From positions 227,743 through 291,742 of the forward strand of contig JAMAHW010000046.1 in the NCBI GenBank assembly GCA_023627715.1: a DNA stretch of 64,000 nucleotides, given 5' to 3'. The position numbers and the translations under genes were made by a program. This DNA comes from Periconia sp. R9002. Lineage: Eukaryota > Ascomycota > Dothideomycetes > Pleosporales > Periconiaceae. Position 1 is the first letter of the stretch; every line of letters begins with the position of its first letter. Positions 24,273-36,478 of the stretch are shown one piece after another. The notes under the pieces were generated by a model. The model saw only the letters and a list, made by a program, of their open reading frames with translations, ran no database searches and was not told the origin of the DNA.

Positions 24273-25592
24273 ATGGCGAGCTCTTACACTGCAACAACAA
24301 GGAGGATTACCTCCGCCACTACCCCGTGGTCATGCTCACGCTGCCGGCGACAAGCTGCAAAGGGAGGAGCACGGCGATGGATGAGCAGCACCCAAACTCC
24401 TTCAAAACGGCCCAAAACAGCCATTTTCTTTCCGGGTACGTCCTGTAGAACCCTACACTCCGTCATTGGAAAATAATACTTCGTGAGACATGGGTGGCTA
24501 ATACACTGTTTCTGTCCAACAGGACAAGGCGTGCAAAGAGTCGGCATGACTACACCATGGCTCGAGGCCTTCCCTCGCACATCCAAACCAATCTTGGAAG
24601 AGATTGACGAAACGCTCAAAGTACCGCTTACGACCATCATCGAAAATGGCACGAACGCACAACTCAACCTGACCGAAAACTCACAACCCGCCATCATGGC
24701 AACCTCGATCCTCATCCTCCGCATCCTCGAGAAAGAATTTGGATTCAAGTTGGGAGAACGCGTTGATGTTACACTGGGGCATTCACTTGGTGAATTTGCG
24801 GCATTGGTTGCGGGAGGATATCTCACGTTTCCGGATGCGCTGCGCCTAGTGAGGAAGAGAGCCGAGGTCATGTCCCGTTGCACTCAGAATGCTGTGTCGC
24901 AGGAAGGCGGGGAGTTTGGCATGGTAGCTCTTGTGTGCGAGTCTGAAGAGCACATGCAGTCGCTTATTCACGATACCCGTGGTTTCCTGGAGCTGTCTTC
25001 CTCGGGATCCAAGTCAGACAGCGCGGATCATACCCCGGCCGTCCAGCAGGTGCTTATTGCGAACATCAACAGCAAGAATCAGATTGTGTTGAGTGGTAGT
25101 ATTGAGAGGATCAATACGCTCATGACAAACCTGCGTCAGTTTGGCGGGCACGATCCGCGGAGCGTGAGGCTGAAGAGTGACAGCCCGTTCCATTCCCCGA
25201 TCATGGAGCCTGCACAAGAAACCATGAAACGCATGCTTTACAAGGAGCGGGAAGATGGGGTTGATATTGTCACCTGGCCGGGTGTCATGCCTTGTATATC
25301 GAATGTAACAGGACGCCCGTTTCAGAGCAAAGAGCAGTTGAAGGACCTGTTGGCGAGGAGCTGCGTGGAAACGGTGCAGTGGTGGCGGTCCATTAAGTGG
25401 CTACACGAGGAGGAGAAGGTAAAAAGGTATGTGGGAATTGGGCCAGGGAAGGTAGGGAGGAATCTGGTGGGCAAAGAGGTGGGCATGAAAGGTGCTGTCA
25501 AGGGTGGTGGAGTCTGGGGCATTACAAGTCCGGCGGAAATGGAAGAAGTGGTAAGAGCTTTGGATGATACGGAGAGTGTGGAAGAAGATTGA
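24273..25592 (+). CDS. MCT1: malonyl-CoA:acyl-carrier-protein transacylase, mitochondrial
   Basis: Loads malonyl groups onto ACP for mitochondrial type II fatty-acid synthesis, which supplies lipoic acid precursors. Exons 24273-24435 and 24523-25592, 410 residues. A basic, Thr/Ser/Arg-rich presequence of ~45 residues is followed by FFPGQGVQRVGM (joined exactly across the intron), the nucleophile motif GHSLGEFAAL, and SPFHSPIM carrying the active-site histidine. The C-terminus is longer than bacterial FabD with an acidic end (DDTESVEED). A stand-alone enzyme: no other FAS or PKS domain follows in frame. Confidence 0.94.
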
Positions 25593-25785
25593 AAGTGGCG
25601 GGGGTGGATGGTGAAATGCAGATTGACATTCCTATCAGTGATGGCGTCCGCACATCATCCTTCCTCACTCGGAGTTTTCTCAGGAGTACCTGCATTCTTG
25701 GATCTGCATTTTTCTCTCTCTGTAGATTTCACCCCTCGACCGCGTCTCTTTGACCCAAGATGCGCAGTCCTGCTATCCCGAGACC

Positions 25786-27226
25786 CTAGCCTCCCTGCAC
25801 ATTCAATCCTGCATCGACCTGGATCCGCATACCCGTCATACTTGTATTCTTAGCAAGCATAACGAAGGCATCTGCACAATCATCAAGATACGTCTCGTGC
25901 TTCAACGCTGCCTTGTTCTTGAGCTCGGCAATCCGTTCTTCGGAGTATTTGAGGCCCTACATGGCCATTTGTCAGATTAGAGATACGAAGGCGTGAATTC
26001 CATGGCTGAGGTGAGCGGAACGAAGCGGAAAAACTGGTTGTACAAGGTGCATATAGAATAGGGAGTAACTGAACGTACCCATTCTGTCAGCAGCAGCCCG
26101 GGGAGAACGGTGTTGACCCTGATTTTGGGTCCCTGGCTTTCGCCTAGACACTTGACGAGTTGGAATTGCGCTGCTTTGGTCACGGCGTAAGCCATGGAGG
26201 AACCACCTTGAGATACTGCCTAGAGAACAAATCCATTGCATTAGCCGGATGGTACGGAGACTGGGCTTGCGTGGAAAGATTCAGCCGTAGGAGAGCAAGC
26301 CATGAGGATGCAGAGGGGGTTCTATAAGGAATTGGGGTACACGCACTGCAATAGACCCCGTAGTGATCATGACGCCTCCTTCGGGGTTATTCTCGAAAGT
26401 TGGCTTCGCGGCCTTGAGGAGCGCGTGGGGGGTCTTGACGTTGGCTGCCCAGCACTGCATCGCATCAAGCATCAACATGACGTTGGATACCCATTTCTCT
26501 GGTGTACATACCTTATCCCACTCCTCGTAAGTCATAGCGTCCAGGTCTGCAAACTCGGAAAATCTCGTCCATCCCTAGCCACGTATCAGCATTTTGTCCT
26601 TGCATGTTAAGAGAGTTGAAAAAGTAGATTGTAACGGAAACATTTGTATCCCCTTAGCAACGACGTTGTAGAACGATGGGATAAACGACACACAAGAATG
26701 GAAAGAGGGGAGTGGTTTGAAAGGGCGTACCATATTCGAGATTATGATATCGATGCCGCCCAAGGCCTTGATGGTTTCCTCAACCACTCGCGGACAGTCG
26801 TCTGTAGTCGTCATATCCTGTGACCAAGAATCAGTAATCAAGCAAGGAGCAGTAACGCAATGCGTCGATAAGGCAATGGAAGGGGAGAACTTGACTTACC
26901 GCCTTGATAAGCACGGCCTTGACCCCATGGTTCTCGCACTCGCGGGCTACCTTTTGTGCGGGATCGACCCGGTTGAAGTAGTTGATGGCGATGTTGCAGC
27001 CGTGCGATGCGAAGGTTGTGGCTAGCAGAGCACCTAGACCGCTGCAGATAATCGTACGGTTCCAGTCAGTTATACATACATATAATGGGTGATTTGCCGT
27101 GTCTTTGTAGGAGACATTTGGAAGGAGGAAGGCAAATAAGAACACGCTGGAAAGGTAAGATGGCTGCTCTACTTACGCGGATCCGCCCGTCACAAGGACG
27201 TTTCGACCTTTGAGGCTATATGGCAT
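25786..27226 (-). CDS. short-chain dehydrogenase/reductase (SDR), classical type
   Basis: NAD(P)H-dependent oxidoreductase of unknown substrate. Seven exons (minus): 27226-27177, 27041-26900, 26817-26731, 26574-26512, 26454-26347, 26219-26079, 25956-25786, 253 residues, all junctions in phase. Seen: NVLVTGGSAGLGA (cofactor glycine motif, split by the first intron), DIIISNM in place of the usual NNAG, catalytic serine in GSIA, YAVTK (YxxxK), and LPGLLLTEWGLKYSE, then the C-terminal GMRIQVDAGLNVQGG. No targeting signal is evident, so probably cytosolic. The intron density (six in 762 coding nt) is high for this window. The NNAG position reads ISNM, which may alter activity. Its 3' end lies 193 bp from that of MCT1, which converges on it. 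Confidence 0.9.
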
Positions 27227-27657
27227 ACTGACACTGCCGTAGAGGTTGACGTACTGTGGGGCCGGCAGCCTCTGGATGCTTCTTTTCCCTCGTTTTTTGT
27301 CCCACAATCGTGGTACTTTCCCTGAATTATAGAGTTCCGGGTCCGACGGTATTGTTTTTGTTATATGGTTGTGTTTTGCAATTACAAGAAGAGGAGAAGA
27401 GGAAACGTGTGGTTGTGGGGAGCAATAAAGTTGAGGACATGAGACTAGAGTGACCACCCCGCATGTTTGCCGTGACATATGCCTAGTAATGTGTTGTACC
27501 ATGTATGACTACTTTTTTTCATTTTCGAAGGATTATTGGTTGGATAATAGCCTCATCAAATCATGGGATAAAAATGTACACAACTGCAAATAAATGGGAT
27601 AATTGTCTCAACACGGGTTGACTATTACAATCATTCAACACTTTTCTCCAACAACTA
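27227..27657. other. intergenic, SDR promoter and MED5 3' flank
   Basis: About 430 bp upstream of the SDR start and downstream of the MED5 stop, both on the minus strand. A/T-rich near 27520-27640. No gene seen. Confidence 0.5.
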
Positions 27658-30600
27658 CTACATGTCAGTGAAATCCAGACCCCAATCATCACCATCTCCA
27701 CCCATACCCATATCACCCATGTCGCCCATGTCGTCTAAGTTTAGTTCAGGAAGGTCTCCCATCTGGATGTCCGTACTCATTCCACCAGTGCCCACTCCGA
27801 TTGAGCTCAAGTCTACACCTGCCGCAGTAAGATCCAAGTCGTCCATTGTGCGATTCAATCCTTGTTTGTTCAGGTCCATGTCGATGCCTTCCATGGAGGA
27901 TAAATCACCACTACCTGTTGCCAGCACACCTGCTGCGGCGTCATTCATTGCCTTGTCAAGATCGGCAGGAAGATTCTGTGACGGTACATCTGATAGGTTG
28001 ACCGTCGACAACATGGCATTGTCGGTAGGGATGCCTGCTGCTTGAGCAAGGTCCGCAAATTGGCCTTCCACGCGCCGATGAAGACGTACAATTGTTTCGG
28101 CAGCCAAGGGATCCGCAGACACAATACTAGGAGCATCGTCGAATTCAACTTGCAGCGCTTCTCGAAGATTGATTCGTGTCCGCGGTGGCGGAGTGGCTGG
28201 TATGGAGCTACCAGCCCAAGTGACGGGCATTGTGCTATTATCAACCATAGGTGCACAAATGATAGAGACGCCTATATCCAAGGCGGCTGCACCATTACCA
28301 GCCTCAGTTTGAGTTTTGATCTCGTCGACAATAGCACGCAAAGTTTTGGAGGCACCAACAAGTTGAAGGCATGTATAGATTTGGCGATGGGTATAACTAG
28401 GTGGATTGGGTTGAAGCGCGGATGACGAAGCCCATTGTGAGAGTTGTTGTACGGTTTGTCGTAGAGACGAAATGAGGGTGCTGTTGGAGGCGCTGGTCCA
28501 CTGTTCTAGCTCGGCGGTAGAGGAATATACGGAGGGTTCGTAGTGTTTGACACTTTTAATCGCTTGAAGAAGTGGCTCGATATCCGTGCGGTTGGGGTGG
28601 CGTCGCTTCAAAGTGCGGAAGCATTTCTTCAGCTGTGGAGACACTATGCATAAGATGGTCGAGTGCATGGCTTGTGCATCACCAGACGTAGGGGTGGATC
28701 GTATCAGCTTTCCAAACATCTGCATCAGAACATCCAAATCTTGATGTCCAGAAAGTAAAGCATGCGATGACATCCATGTCAAGCCACCAACCAAGGCGGG
28801 CAATAGGAAGGTCTCGTGAAGGTCTAAAGCCGGTTAGGATATGCACAACTTCGTATTCTGTAAGTTCCACTCACACTCTAGTCCACCCTTTACTGACTCC
28901 AAAGATAGCACATCTGCTGAACAGGCCATCACGGTTTGGCTGAAAAGAGTAGGCACAATCAAGTAGAAGTCCTGTGGTCGACATGATGCAAACACCTCGT
29001 TGCTTAACCCTTCCTTGTCAGAGTCGTAAAGATCCCGGAGCCAGCTCCCCAGATGCTTCCCTTGATCATCCGTCAGGTCGTCTGGTGGCACGCTGCGATA
29101 GCCATTCTCCAACAATTGTGCCACAAATGAATCATGCTCAATCCCCAGGTCGTAATGCGTCAAATCGTATCGATGGACAAAGGCCATCACCAGAATCAAT
29201 ATTGCGCCAAATTCATCATAGACCGGTTGGTATTCACCTACGGGGATTAGCAACAGCTCCCCACATAAAGGATAAAGCGGTTTACCTTGGTCTCCATCGT
29301 ATCGCCACTCGTCAAGAAAGATACACAAAGGTTTCAAAATGCTCACTGGCGAAGTGAATTGCAGCATAGTATCCAAAGCTTGCGATTTCTTAGACAGCAA
29401 GTTGCATATGTTTTTTAAATGCATCGTCATCTGAGTCTCACACAGATGGGATATGAACTGCGAAAGAGTCAGCAAGAATCATTTTTTCCAAGCAGCTAAG
29501 CATACCTCCGTCACGGCGCCTACGATAGCGCCTGCATTTCCATCAAGATTTTCCAACTCTTCAATGTACGCATAGACCCTCTCGAAGTTTTCCTTGCACT
29601 GCGCAATCAAGTTCTGTTTAACGTATTTAGTCTCCGGTGGACCCTGCATGGGTGTTTCTCCAAGTAAGCGCTCCACAGTGCTCGTTTGTATCAAGCCATG
29701 CAGTGCACACGCGTTGAGAAAATCCTGGCGCACATCGGATAAAGCATTGTTGCTCCCCATAATATCGAAGCCCTGCGAGAAGGCCGGGAAAGCATTGGGA
29801 TCTACGTGGCTTAAAGCCTGAGTAATACACAATTCCGGGTTCATGGCATACATGGGAGAGGCGTACTGAGACAGAAGGAGGGGTATTTTGTTGACGAGAA
29901 AAGACTTCAAGCTGTCCATGGTCTGACTGGGTTCATTCCTGTACATGGCGTTTGCCAGAATATCAAATGCTGCGGTCACTAAGTCGGTCGCCATAGTTTG
30001 AACATCCATCTATCTTGGTTAGCACCTTGCTTCTTCAGTTACCGGTCATTAAATGGATACCTTGTAGCGAGAATTAATATAACTAGTAATCAAAATGTCA
30101 TCTGTCAGAGGACGTGCAACGAGCTGCTCTAATTAGCCTCTGATGCTGTCGTCTCAGATTCTGGGACATACAAGTGAATGTAAGAAAATGTAGAGTCCAG
30201 CTCGTGTGTTGATCATTGGAATTTCGATGACGGCTTCCAGCTGCAGGGCATCAACGGCATTTTCGCTACCGTCCTCGTTTGCATTAGGAACGGACTTGTC
30301 ATGGAAGTCGTGTTCTTTTTGATATATTTCCAGACGATTTGCAATCTGAATAGAGGTCTGCGACAGAAATGGTATGAAGGTTGACAGTGCCTGAGCAAAC
30401 TGCTTGCGGACTTGCTTGAGCTCGACCTTGTTCAACAACTGAAGAATTTTGGCGTTCTCAATCAGACCCACAACAAGCATTCCGAGCGCTTCGCGGACAT
30501 TGATAGACTGTTGCTGGGGGTGCTGCTGGATACCGGCTAGCGCCTGTATCATGGAGTCACTAGTGTGAGAGGCAACCATGGCGGACATCCATGCTGTGAC

Positions 30601-31035
30601 GACGCACAGGGTTCGAAATCCCTCTGTGTTGGTGGTAGGCCTTTCGACGCGCTCACCAGAGAAAGCCTTGTGCAGGCGATGAAAAAGAATCTCTTCCAGC
30701 TCGGGCGGGTTCTGCCATGGCGAAGGATCTTTGGAGCTGTGCCCTTGGCCTTGCCTTGCGGGACGATCCTTGGAATACTGGAAAGCGGACGAAAGAAGAT
30801 CCGATGCATCGATTTTTTTCAAAGCAAGTAGCCGTTCTGCATAGACGACTACGCGGGGGTCGAAGCTGATTGCGGTGGGCGAGCGCGGCTTCAGCAGCAG
30901 GGCTGCGATTTTCCGCCCGGGAAGCGGAGAGGTGACATGCAGCTGGACGGCTGCTGCGTCGAAAAGATCAGCACGAACTCGTAATTCGATGCATCTGTCC
31001 AGAAAATGGGTCCACTCTCTGACCAGAGAGTCCAT
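27658..31035 (-). CDS. MED5: Mediator complex subunit 5 (Nut1)
   Basis: Tail-module subunit of Mediator, linking activators to RNA polymerase II. Exons (minus): 31035-30172, 30123-30061, 30009-29506, 29457-29286, 29237-28875, 28823-27658, totalling 1043 residues, typical for the family. Characteristic stretches are MDSLVREWTHFLDRCIELRV at the N-terminus, LLVARPLTDDILITSYINSRY joined across the first intron, TMATDLVTAAFDILANAM, YDLTHYDLGI, and LLPALVGGLTWMSSH in the last exon. The C-terminus is Asp/Gly/Met-rich and ends DDWGLDFTDM, as Med5 proteins do. It is largely helical with no enzymatic motif. All five introns are 48-51 nt. Confidence 0.93.
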
Positions 31036-31880
31036 GACCCATGAGGCTACTACGGTGGGGGATTATGGTGAGGCGTGATGTTGAGTTAAAATAAGGTCAA
31101 GCTTCTGAGAAGAGGTGTGGATGAGGTTCCGCCGATCTTTAACAAGGGACCCGGCTTGGCATTGGGCTCGCCAATACGAAGGAAGGGGTTCCAACTTGTC
31201 ATGCAGCAGGCAGGCATCATCCATTGTTACCTACCAAGGACCCATGTACAAGCATTCGCATCCGTGTAGCTGGATATCTATGAGCATTGGAGACACAACA
31301 GGCATCTTGGGCACACCACAGTTAGCATGCACCTACTTTGCCATTCCGAGGAGAAGGCACGAGATCTGACAAGAGTACCACGGAGTTTCGGAAATGGACC
31401 TCCCATGGCCAAGGGCACGCACGTCAACCTCAGAGTAGACAAGCTGACTGCTGTGGCTTGAACTCGAACCCCCAGCATCATTGATGATGACACGAACACG
31501 AAGGAACCATGATGATGCACCATCCTTGTCCTGGTGTCCTTGCTTTTGTTTGTTCCGATCCGAGGCACATCATTGTCACCATCAACACACGACACCACGC
31601 AGGTGGTACGTTAGTAACCATCTATTTACAGATGTACAAGTCTTAGCCATGCATTCATTATGTACCTATGTAGGTAGCTACCCAACTCGTGACATCACAG
31701 TGGGAACCCTCCCTTCTGCCCAATGAAAATAAACCCTCGCTATGCCTAGTTTCAATCCTTCCAACGCCATGCAATCACACTCGCATGCCATGCTCGTATG
31801 CAGTCGCATCTTGCACCGCCGTGGGCCACGTGGGTGAGGTCCCACCTGGTCACTCTGCCCCAGCGCAGAGGTTGCAGAAC
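31036..31880. other. intergenic ~0.85 kb, MED5 promoter side
   Basis: Lies upstream of MED5 and downstream of the next minus-strand gene. Contains a TAGGTAGCTACC motif near 31672 and a CACGTGGG at 31827-31834, which here is next to a gene end and so probably fortuitous. No gene seen. Confidence 0.5.
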
Positions 31881-32579
31881 TCAAGCCTCGCCTTCGGGGG
31901 CTCTTGGACCGATTTCCCAGTCCCTCATGTACAGCCACTGACTCCACATCTTCTCCGCACTATCAATTTCGGCCTCTAGCACATCCTGGAGGGGCTTCAA
32001 GAAGGGAACTGATTCTTGAGGAGACATGTCGTACTGGGTTTTGACACTGGCCCAGCCGCTCTTTGCGGCGAACAGGTAGTTTCGCCGCTCGCATTCGTGC
32101 ATGGGGCCGACTCCCTTTCGCCATTCGTCACCAAAGAATCCATGCATGATGCCGTCCTTGTCCATGCCCGTGACAATGAGGCGTCGAATGAAGGGCAACA
32201 AGGAAACCCAGGCAGGGGTGGGTTGTGCTCGGGAGTTGCCGGGGGCGGTGGTCCTGGGCCAGGGCGCGTTGTAGGCTGCTGGGCCCGACGAGGTGGGTAG
32301 CGGGCCGGCTGAATTGACGACCGGGTTAGGGGACCATTGGAAAGGTAAGCAGATATTGATCAGGGCTGCGACGGCCTGGACGCCATTTTCGTGCTGTGCG
32401 TGGTCGAGGAAGAAGCGCTGGCAGCTCTGGTATGCGGGGTGCCATTCGAATATATCAAACTGGGTTGTTCCTGCGCTGGGACTGGCGCCGGAGCCGCCGA
32501 GTGCAAAGGAGCCCTGGCGGGGGTGGACAGCGGGATATCCGGCGGGGAAGTGCGTGGTGAAGCCGTGAAGATTGGACAT
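31881..32579 (-). CDS. conserved fungal protein of unknown function
   Basis: Single-exon frame of 232 residues with an ATG start (32579). It has no signal peptide or membrane helix. Features are a short N-terminal HGFTTHFPAGYP, then FDIFEWHPAYQSCQRFFLDH with AQHENGVQAVAALINICLPF, a Pro/Ser-rich middle, WVSLLPFIRRLIVTGMDKDG, and an acidic helical end with two tryptophans. The FEWxPxYQSCQRFF block and the C-terminal helices look like a folded conserved family. I have a vague memory of similar fungal proteins being named as apoptosis inhibitors in databases; I cannot verify this and would not trust the name. Codon use resembles its neighbours. Confidence 0.7.
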   Translation of the reverse strand: MSNLHGFTTHFPAGYPAVHPRQGSFALGGSGASPSAGTTQFDIFEWHPAYQSCQRFFLDHAQHENGVQAVAALINICLPFQWSPNPVVNSAGPLPTSSGPAAYNAPWPRTTAPGNSRAQPTPAWVSLLPFIRRLIVTGMDKDGIMHGFFGDEWRKGVGPMHECERRNYLFAAKSGWASVKTQYDMSPQESVPFLKPLQDVLEAEIDSAEKMWSQWLYMRDWEIGPRAPEGEA

Positions 32580-32926
32580 TGTGGCCCTGGGATCAAACTA
32601 CTGCAGGAACAAAGGAACATCAGCACGTGTGGTTGGTTGGCCAGACCCGACGCGGCGGGGGGAGCACCAGTTTCTTAAGTACCCCAAGCTGTGTAGGCAC
32701 TGTTGTACTGCCTCAAGGTACGTGAATGTAGGTAGGCGGCGGTATGCAGTGGGCGACTAACCTGATGTACCCAAGTAGCCCAAGACAAGCAAGCAGCAGC
32801 GCAAAAAGCTACGGGATAGGCGGCCAGGGAAATGAGAGGCCAATCTGGAATGGCGAATCAACCGAGGGCGACGAATACCACAGAAGTTAAAGAAGAAGAA
32901 GAAAAACAACAAGTAGACTGACTAGG

Positions 32927-32952
32927 CACACACACACACACACACACACACA
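32927..32952 (+). repeat. (CA)13 microsatellite
   Basis: Uninterrupted CA dinucleotide run of about 26 nt between the unknown minus-strand gene and the aldo-keto reductase. Confidence 0.95.
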
Positions 32953-33788
32953 GACAGGAGGATTGCGCGATGATGGCTGCTGAGAGCATAGCGGCACGAC
33001 AAGAGCCTTATATCTTTTTGGTCGGCAGCCATTGATGCTGCTGGGAACCAGCGGGATCAGGTAAGGTGTGGCTGGCCCTTCGGGCGTTTCCTACGAGCGG
33101 CCATTGGAGCCCCAATGTGGCTCCCGCGATGAATTTCAAACCATCATCCCCGGTGAAGTCGAAGTCAGTCGAGGCGTGCTCGGTTGTGTCCCCTCGCACT
33201 GTCCCCTGCCACGATCTCCCTCCCCTCTTGACCGTGCCAGGGTTTGGCTTGTTGGCCGCGCCAATCGAGGGCTGCAATGCGATCCGCTCGCCAGGTGGAC
33301 ACGGCGGCGTGGCGATTGTGGCTGTTCCGCTGTCGTGCGTGCGTGCGTGCGTGCCTTTGCGATTTCGGTATACAGCTATAGCGTACAGATGTGTTGGTGT
33401 AGGTGTTGGCTGGTGCAACGAACTGGGTGACGCCGCTGCGGCTGGCGTGAACCATGGTTGCTGGACAAGTACAGTCGTGCTAAACTGGTGCATTAGCCTC
33501 ATGACAAATTGTGTAGCTATTGTAGAGTAGCTATGAGTACAAACAATGGTTGGATTGCAACATATCCCTTGTGAATGCCTAGGTAGGTACCTAACCATTG
33601 ACCACTTCATACACCTGTACTACACGCCATGCTCGTCTCTCGTGTTTCCTTCTTCTTTCCCTTTCCCATTCCTTTGCGCCATGACTACAGCCCGCCGTAC
33701 AGGTATAACCAAGGCACCGCTGCTTTGGGGTCCCTCTAATCATCTCGCCCGAGCACGTTGCAGAGCGGCAGCTGCCCAACCCCTGTAT

Positions 33789-33838
33789 TGGACTGACTCC
33801 ATGTACATTGATGTACATTGTAGTACATGGCCTGTCCA
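33789..33838. repeat. imperfect palindrome with internal 10-bp tandem duplication
   Basis: Left arm TGGAC...CCATGTAC (33789-33793, 33799-33806) pairs with GTACATGG...GTCCA (33823-33830, 33834-33838). The centre holds ATGTACATTG twice in tandem (33801-33820). The arms could form a hairpin of about 13 bp. Confidence 0.7.
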
Positions 33839-34456
33839 GTACTGAGTAGCACCATGATGCACTCACTCTGCAACGTGCGCATTTTGGATTTTTGCCTCTC
33901 TACAGTCTGAAACCTTTCTCATACATAGTTGCAGTCAGGCAGGCAGGCAGGGGCCGGAGAGCCCGATTCTTTACCACGGTGATGTTGTGAATCTGGACCC
34001 TTCGCATGGGATGGGCGGACGCTCCGCCGCTGCAGGGGAACAGGCCGCGCCTGGTCTTCTTCTTCCATCGTTCGTCCCATGTTCCTTTTTTGGCTTCTCC
34101 GCCTTTTTCCTTTCATTGCAATCATCTTCCCTCTTTTCTTCTTCACTCCTCCGCTTCGGTCAAGTTTCTCCGCTCTTTTTTTTAGGTTCCGTCCATTTTG
34201 TGTTTCGTCCTGCCCGTGCCCAACATGACATCGGAGCGCCGCTTGGGCAGTCGCCGACTGAAATCTGCCGCATAGCGCCTTTGGTAGCACAGATTAGGTA
34301 GGCTAGATATACTTACACCAGATCTGTACATGGTAGAGGAGTGCATTCGTATATCCAAAAAACTGCAGCGGATGCGCCAGGCTGCATCATCAACATTGAA
34401 GGTGCCTGTGCGGTGCAGGTCACGCCCCTGTCACTCGGGAGCCACACATTGACAGT

Positions 34457-34486
34457 CATCCATCCATCCATCCATCCATCCATCCA
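34457..34486 (+). repeat. (CATC)n microsatellite
   Basis: About 30 nt of uninterrupted CATC tetranucleotide repeats. Confidence 0.95.
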
Positions 34487-34986
34487 ATGTCTTGGGAGCC
34501 CTGCCCTGAAAAAGCAAGCAACAAAGTGAGAGCCCTCTTGTGCATCGCCGTCCAATATTGTAACTGAAATTCAATATCACCAGGTGAGCCTTCAGCCAGC
34601 CGTACAGCAGCCCACTTGTACCTTTCTCCACTGTACTCGTATTTCCCCCTCGTTCGAAAAAGCAGTCAAGCTTGCGTCACTACTACATATGCAGGTAGGT
34701 GCATGCTCCCCTCTTCCAAGCCTCACAAATGGCTGCACGACCTCGCTCCGAATCCTCCTCGCTCCCCTCCGTGTCCGCATATGCACTCACTCCGCCGCAC
34801 GTAACGCGATACCGACAGTTTGGGATCCAAATACCAGCATCAGCATTGTTTTCGCATCTGCATCGCATCCCGAACATCTGCGATCTTGTCATCCCCGATA
34901 CGCCCGATTGCATAGATCGATCGTGGCGTCACCAACATCATCGTCAATCCTTCACCACGGCTGTCCCTTGCCCGTAAAACATCACA

Positions 34987-36478
34987 ATGTCCTACTCGCT
35001 AGCCTCGCGCACCAAGGTCAGTGCCATCAAGGATGCCATGCAGATCCAAGGTCGGATCGGACCAACACATGTACTGATCTATTTTGATCTTCTTCGCAGC
35101 TAGCTAATGGCTTGTCCATGCCTACCATCCACCTCGGCGTCTATTTGACTTCAGGCAAGGAAACGTATCAGGCAGTTCGATGGGCTCTCGAGGTACGACG
35201 AACCCCTCAATGCCTCTCAAAAACATCGATAGCTTACCCACGTTTCTGTGCTTACCTCTCCATCCGCAGGCCGGATATCGAGGGTACGTCATCATGCTCC
35301 TCAGCCCTTGTATGACCACTGACGAGGCACACGAGCAGTATCGACTCTGCCCAAATGTACCATAACGAAAAGGAATGTGGCCAAGCCATCCTCGACTTCC
35401 TCTCTAGCGACGCCAATACAGAGTCACTCAAGCGCCAAGACATCCACTTTACTTCCAAGCTGGCCTCCAATTCTTCGTATGATGTAGCACGGAAAGCCAT
35501 TAAACGATCCATCAAGGAATGCGGGCTCGGCTACATTGATTTATTCCTCCTCCATTCTCCATATGGTGGCAAGAAAGCGCGCCTGGACAGCTGGAGAGCG
35601 GTTGAAGACGCCATTGACGAAGGGGAGATTCGTAGCGGCGGAGTCTCCAACTACGGCGTCAAGCATGTCAGTACCCGTTCCCTCCTTCCTTGATGTGTGC
35701 ATGCAGCGGGTGCTTTTGTACAGCCCCTCACGTGGAGATTGGGAGCGCAGTACATGCTTGGTGTATTGTTACATGTATGCACATACATGCAGGCGCCGAA
35801 TGCGATGCTCACTTGACGATTCTCACTGACAATGGCCCGCCTGCACAGCTACAAGAGCTTCTGAGTGCGAAGCCAAGAATTCCCCCCGCCGTCAATCAGA
35901 TTGAAGTCCACCCCTTCAACACACGCAAGGACATCACATCCTACTGCCAGGAACACGACATCGTGGTGGAAGCTTATGCGCCGCTGGTCCGGGCCCTGCG
36001 CATGAAGCATCCAACCATTGTGTCACTGGCCAAAAAGTATTCATGCACGCCGGGACAACTGCTCGTCCGGTGGAGCCTGCAGCATGGCTATGTGCCGCTG
36101 CCAAAGAGTGTCAACAAGGCTCGGATCGTCGAGAACGCGGAGGTAGGCGGATTCACGATTGAGGATGGTGACATGCAGACGATGGATGGGTTGGACGAAT
36201 ATCTGGTCACTGGTGAGTAGCACTTGGATGATTTTTTGTTTTCCTCTTCTTTTTCCATGACAGCGCAGCTGCTCTCACCAAGCATAGGATCAAGGGAGCA
36301 ACGGAAAGATGGGATTGAAAACAAAATAGAAAAACAGAGACAGCTGCTGCTCCGGTGTTCGGTGGAGGGATGGGCGGTAGTCCTTCAAGAGACGGGTCAC
36401 GAGGTCCATTTCTTCTTCGTGTTCTGTCGTGTGCTGACAGATGATTTCCTAGATTGGGACCCGACCGAAACCGACTAA
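34987..36478 (+). CDS. aldo-keto reductase
   Basis: NADPH-dependent carbonyl reductase of the aldo-keto reductase superfamily; substrate unknown. Exons 34987-35016, 35100-35192, 35270-35283, 35339-35666, 35849-36212 and 36453-36478, 284 residues. The tetrad is present: Asp in GIDSAQMY, Tyr in the same motif, Lys in FTSKLAS, His in [10 protein letters not shown]. The cofactor region [16 protein letters not shown] and the ending DWDPTETD are typical. The third exon has 14 nt and, together with the neighbouring junctions, encodes the turn carrying the catalytic Asp; its order AGYRGIDSAQMY is exactly that of the family, so I trust it. The last two introns are long for the window (182 and 240 nt). 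Confidence 0.9.

Larger units (their letters stand above)
32580..34986. other. intergenic 2.4 kb with simple repeats
   Basis: No supported gene. Contains (CA)n at 32927-32952, a GTGC/CGTG run near 33335-33355, an imperfect palindrome at 33789-33838, a GGCA run near 33937, and (CATC)n at 34457-34486. Several TAGGTA/TACCTA motifs occur (32728, 33580). Open frames such as 33008-33610 (minus) and 33066-33530 (plus) overlap each other and lack domain content. Confidence 0.5.

Noticed and set aside
30605..30630. T-arm-like AGGGTTCGAAATCCCT
   Set aside because: Lies inside MED5 coding sequence and lacks the rest of a tRNA.
31827..31834. CACGTGGG (Pho4-type) near the unknown gene
   Set aside because: It is at the 3' end of a minus-strand gene and far from the MED5 start, so probably chance.
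33008..33610. 200-codon minus-strand frame and an overlapping + strand frame at 33066-33530
   Set aside because: Mutually overlapping, microsatellite-bearing and without family content.
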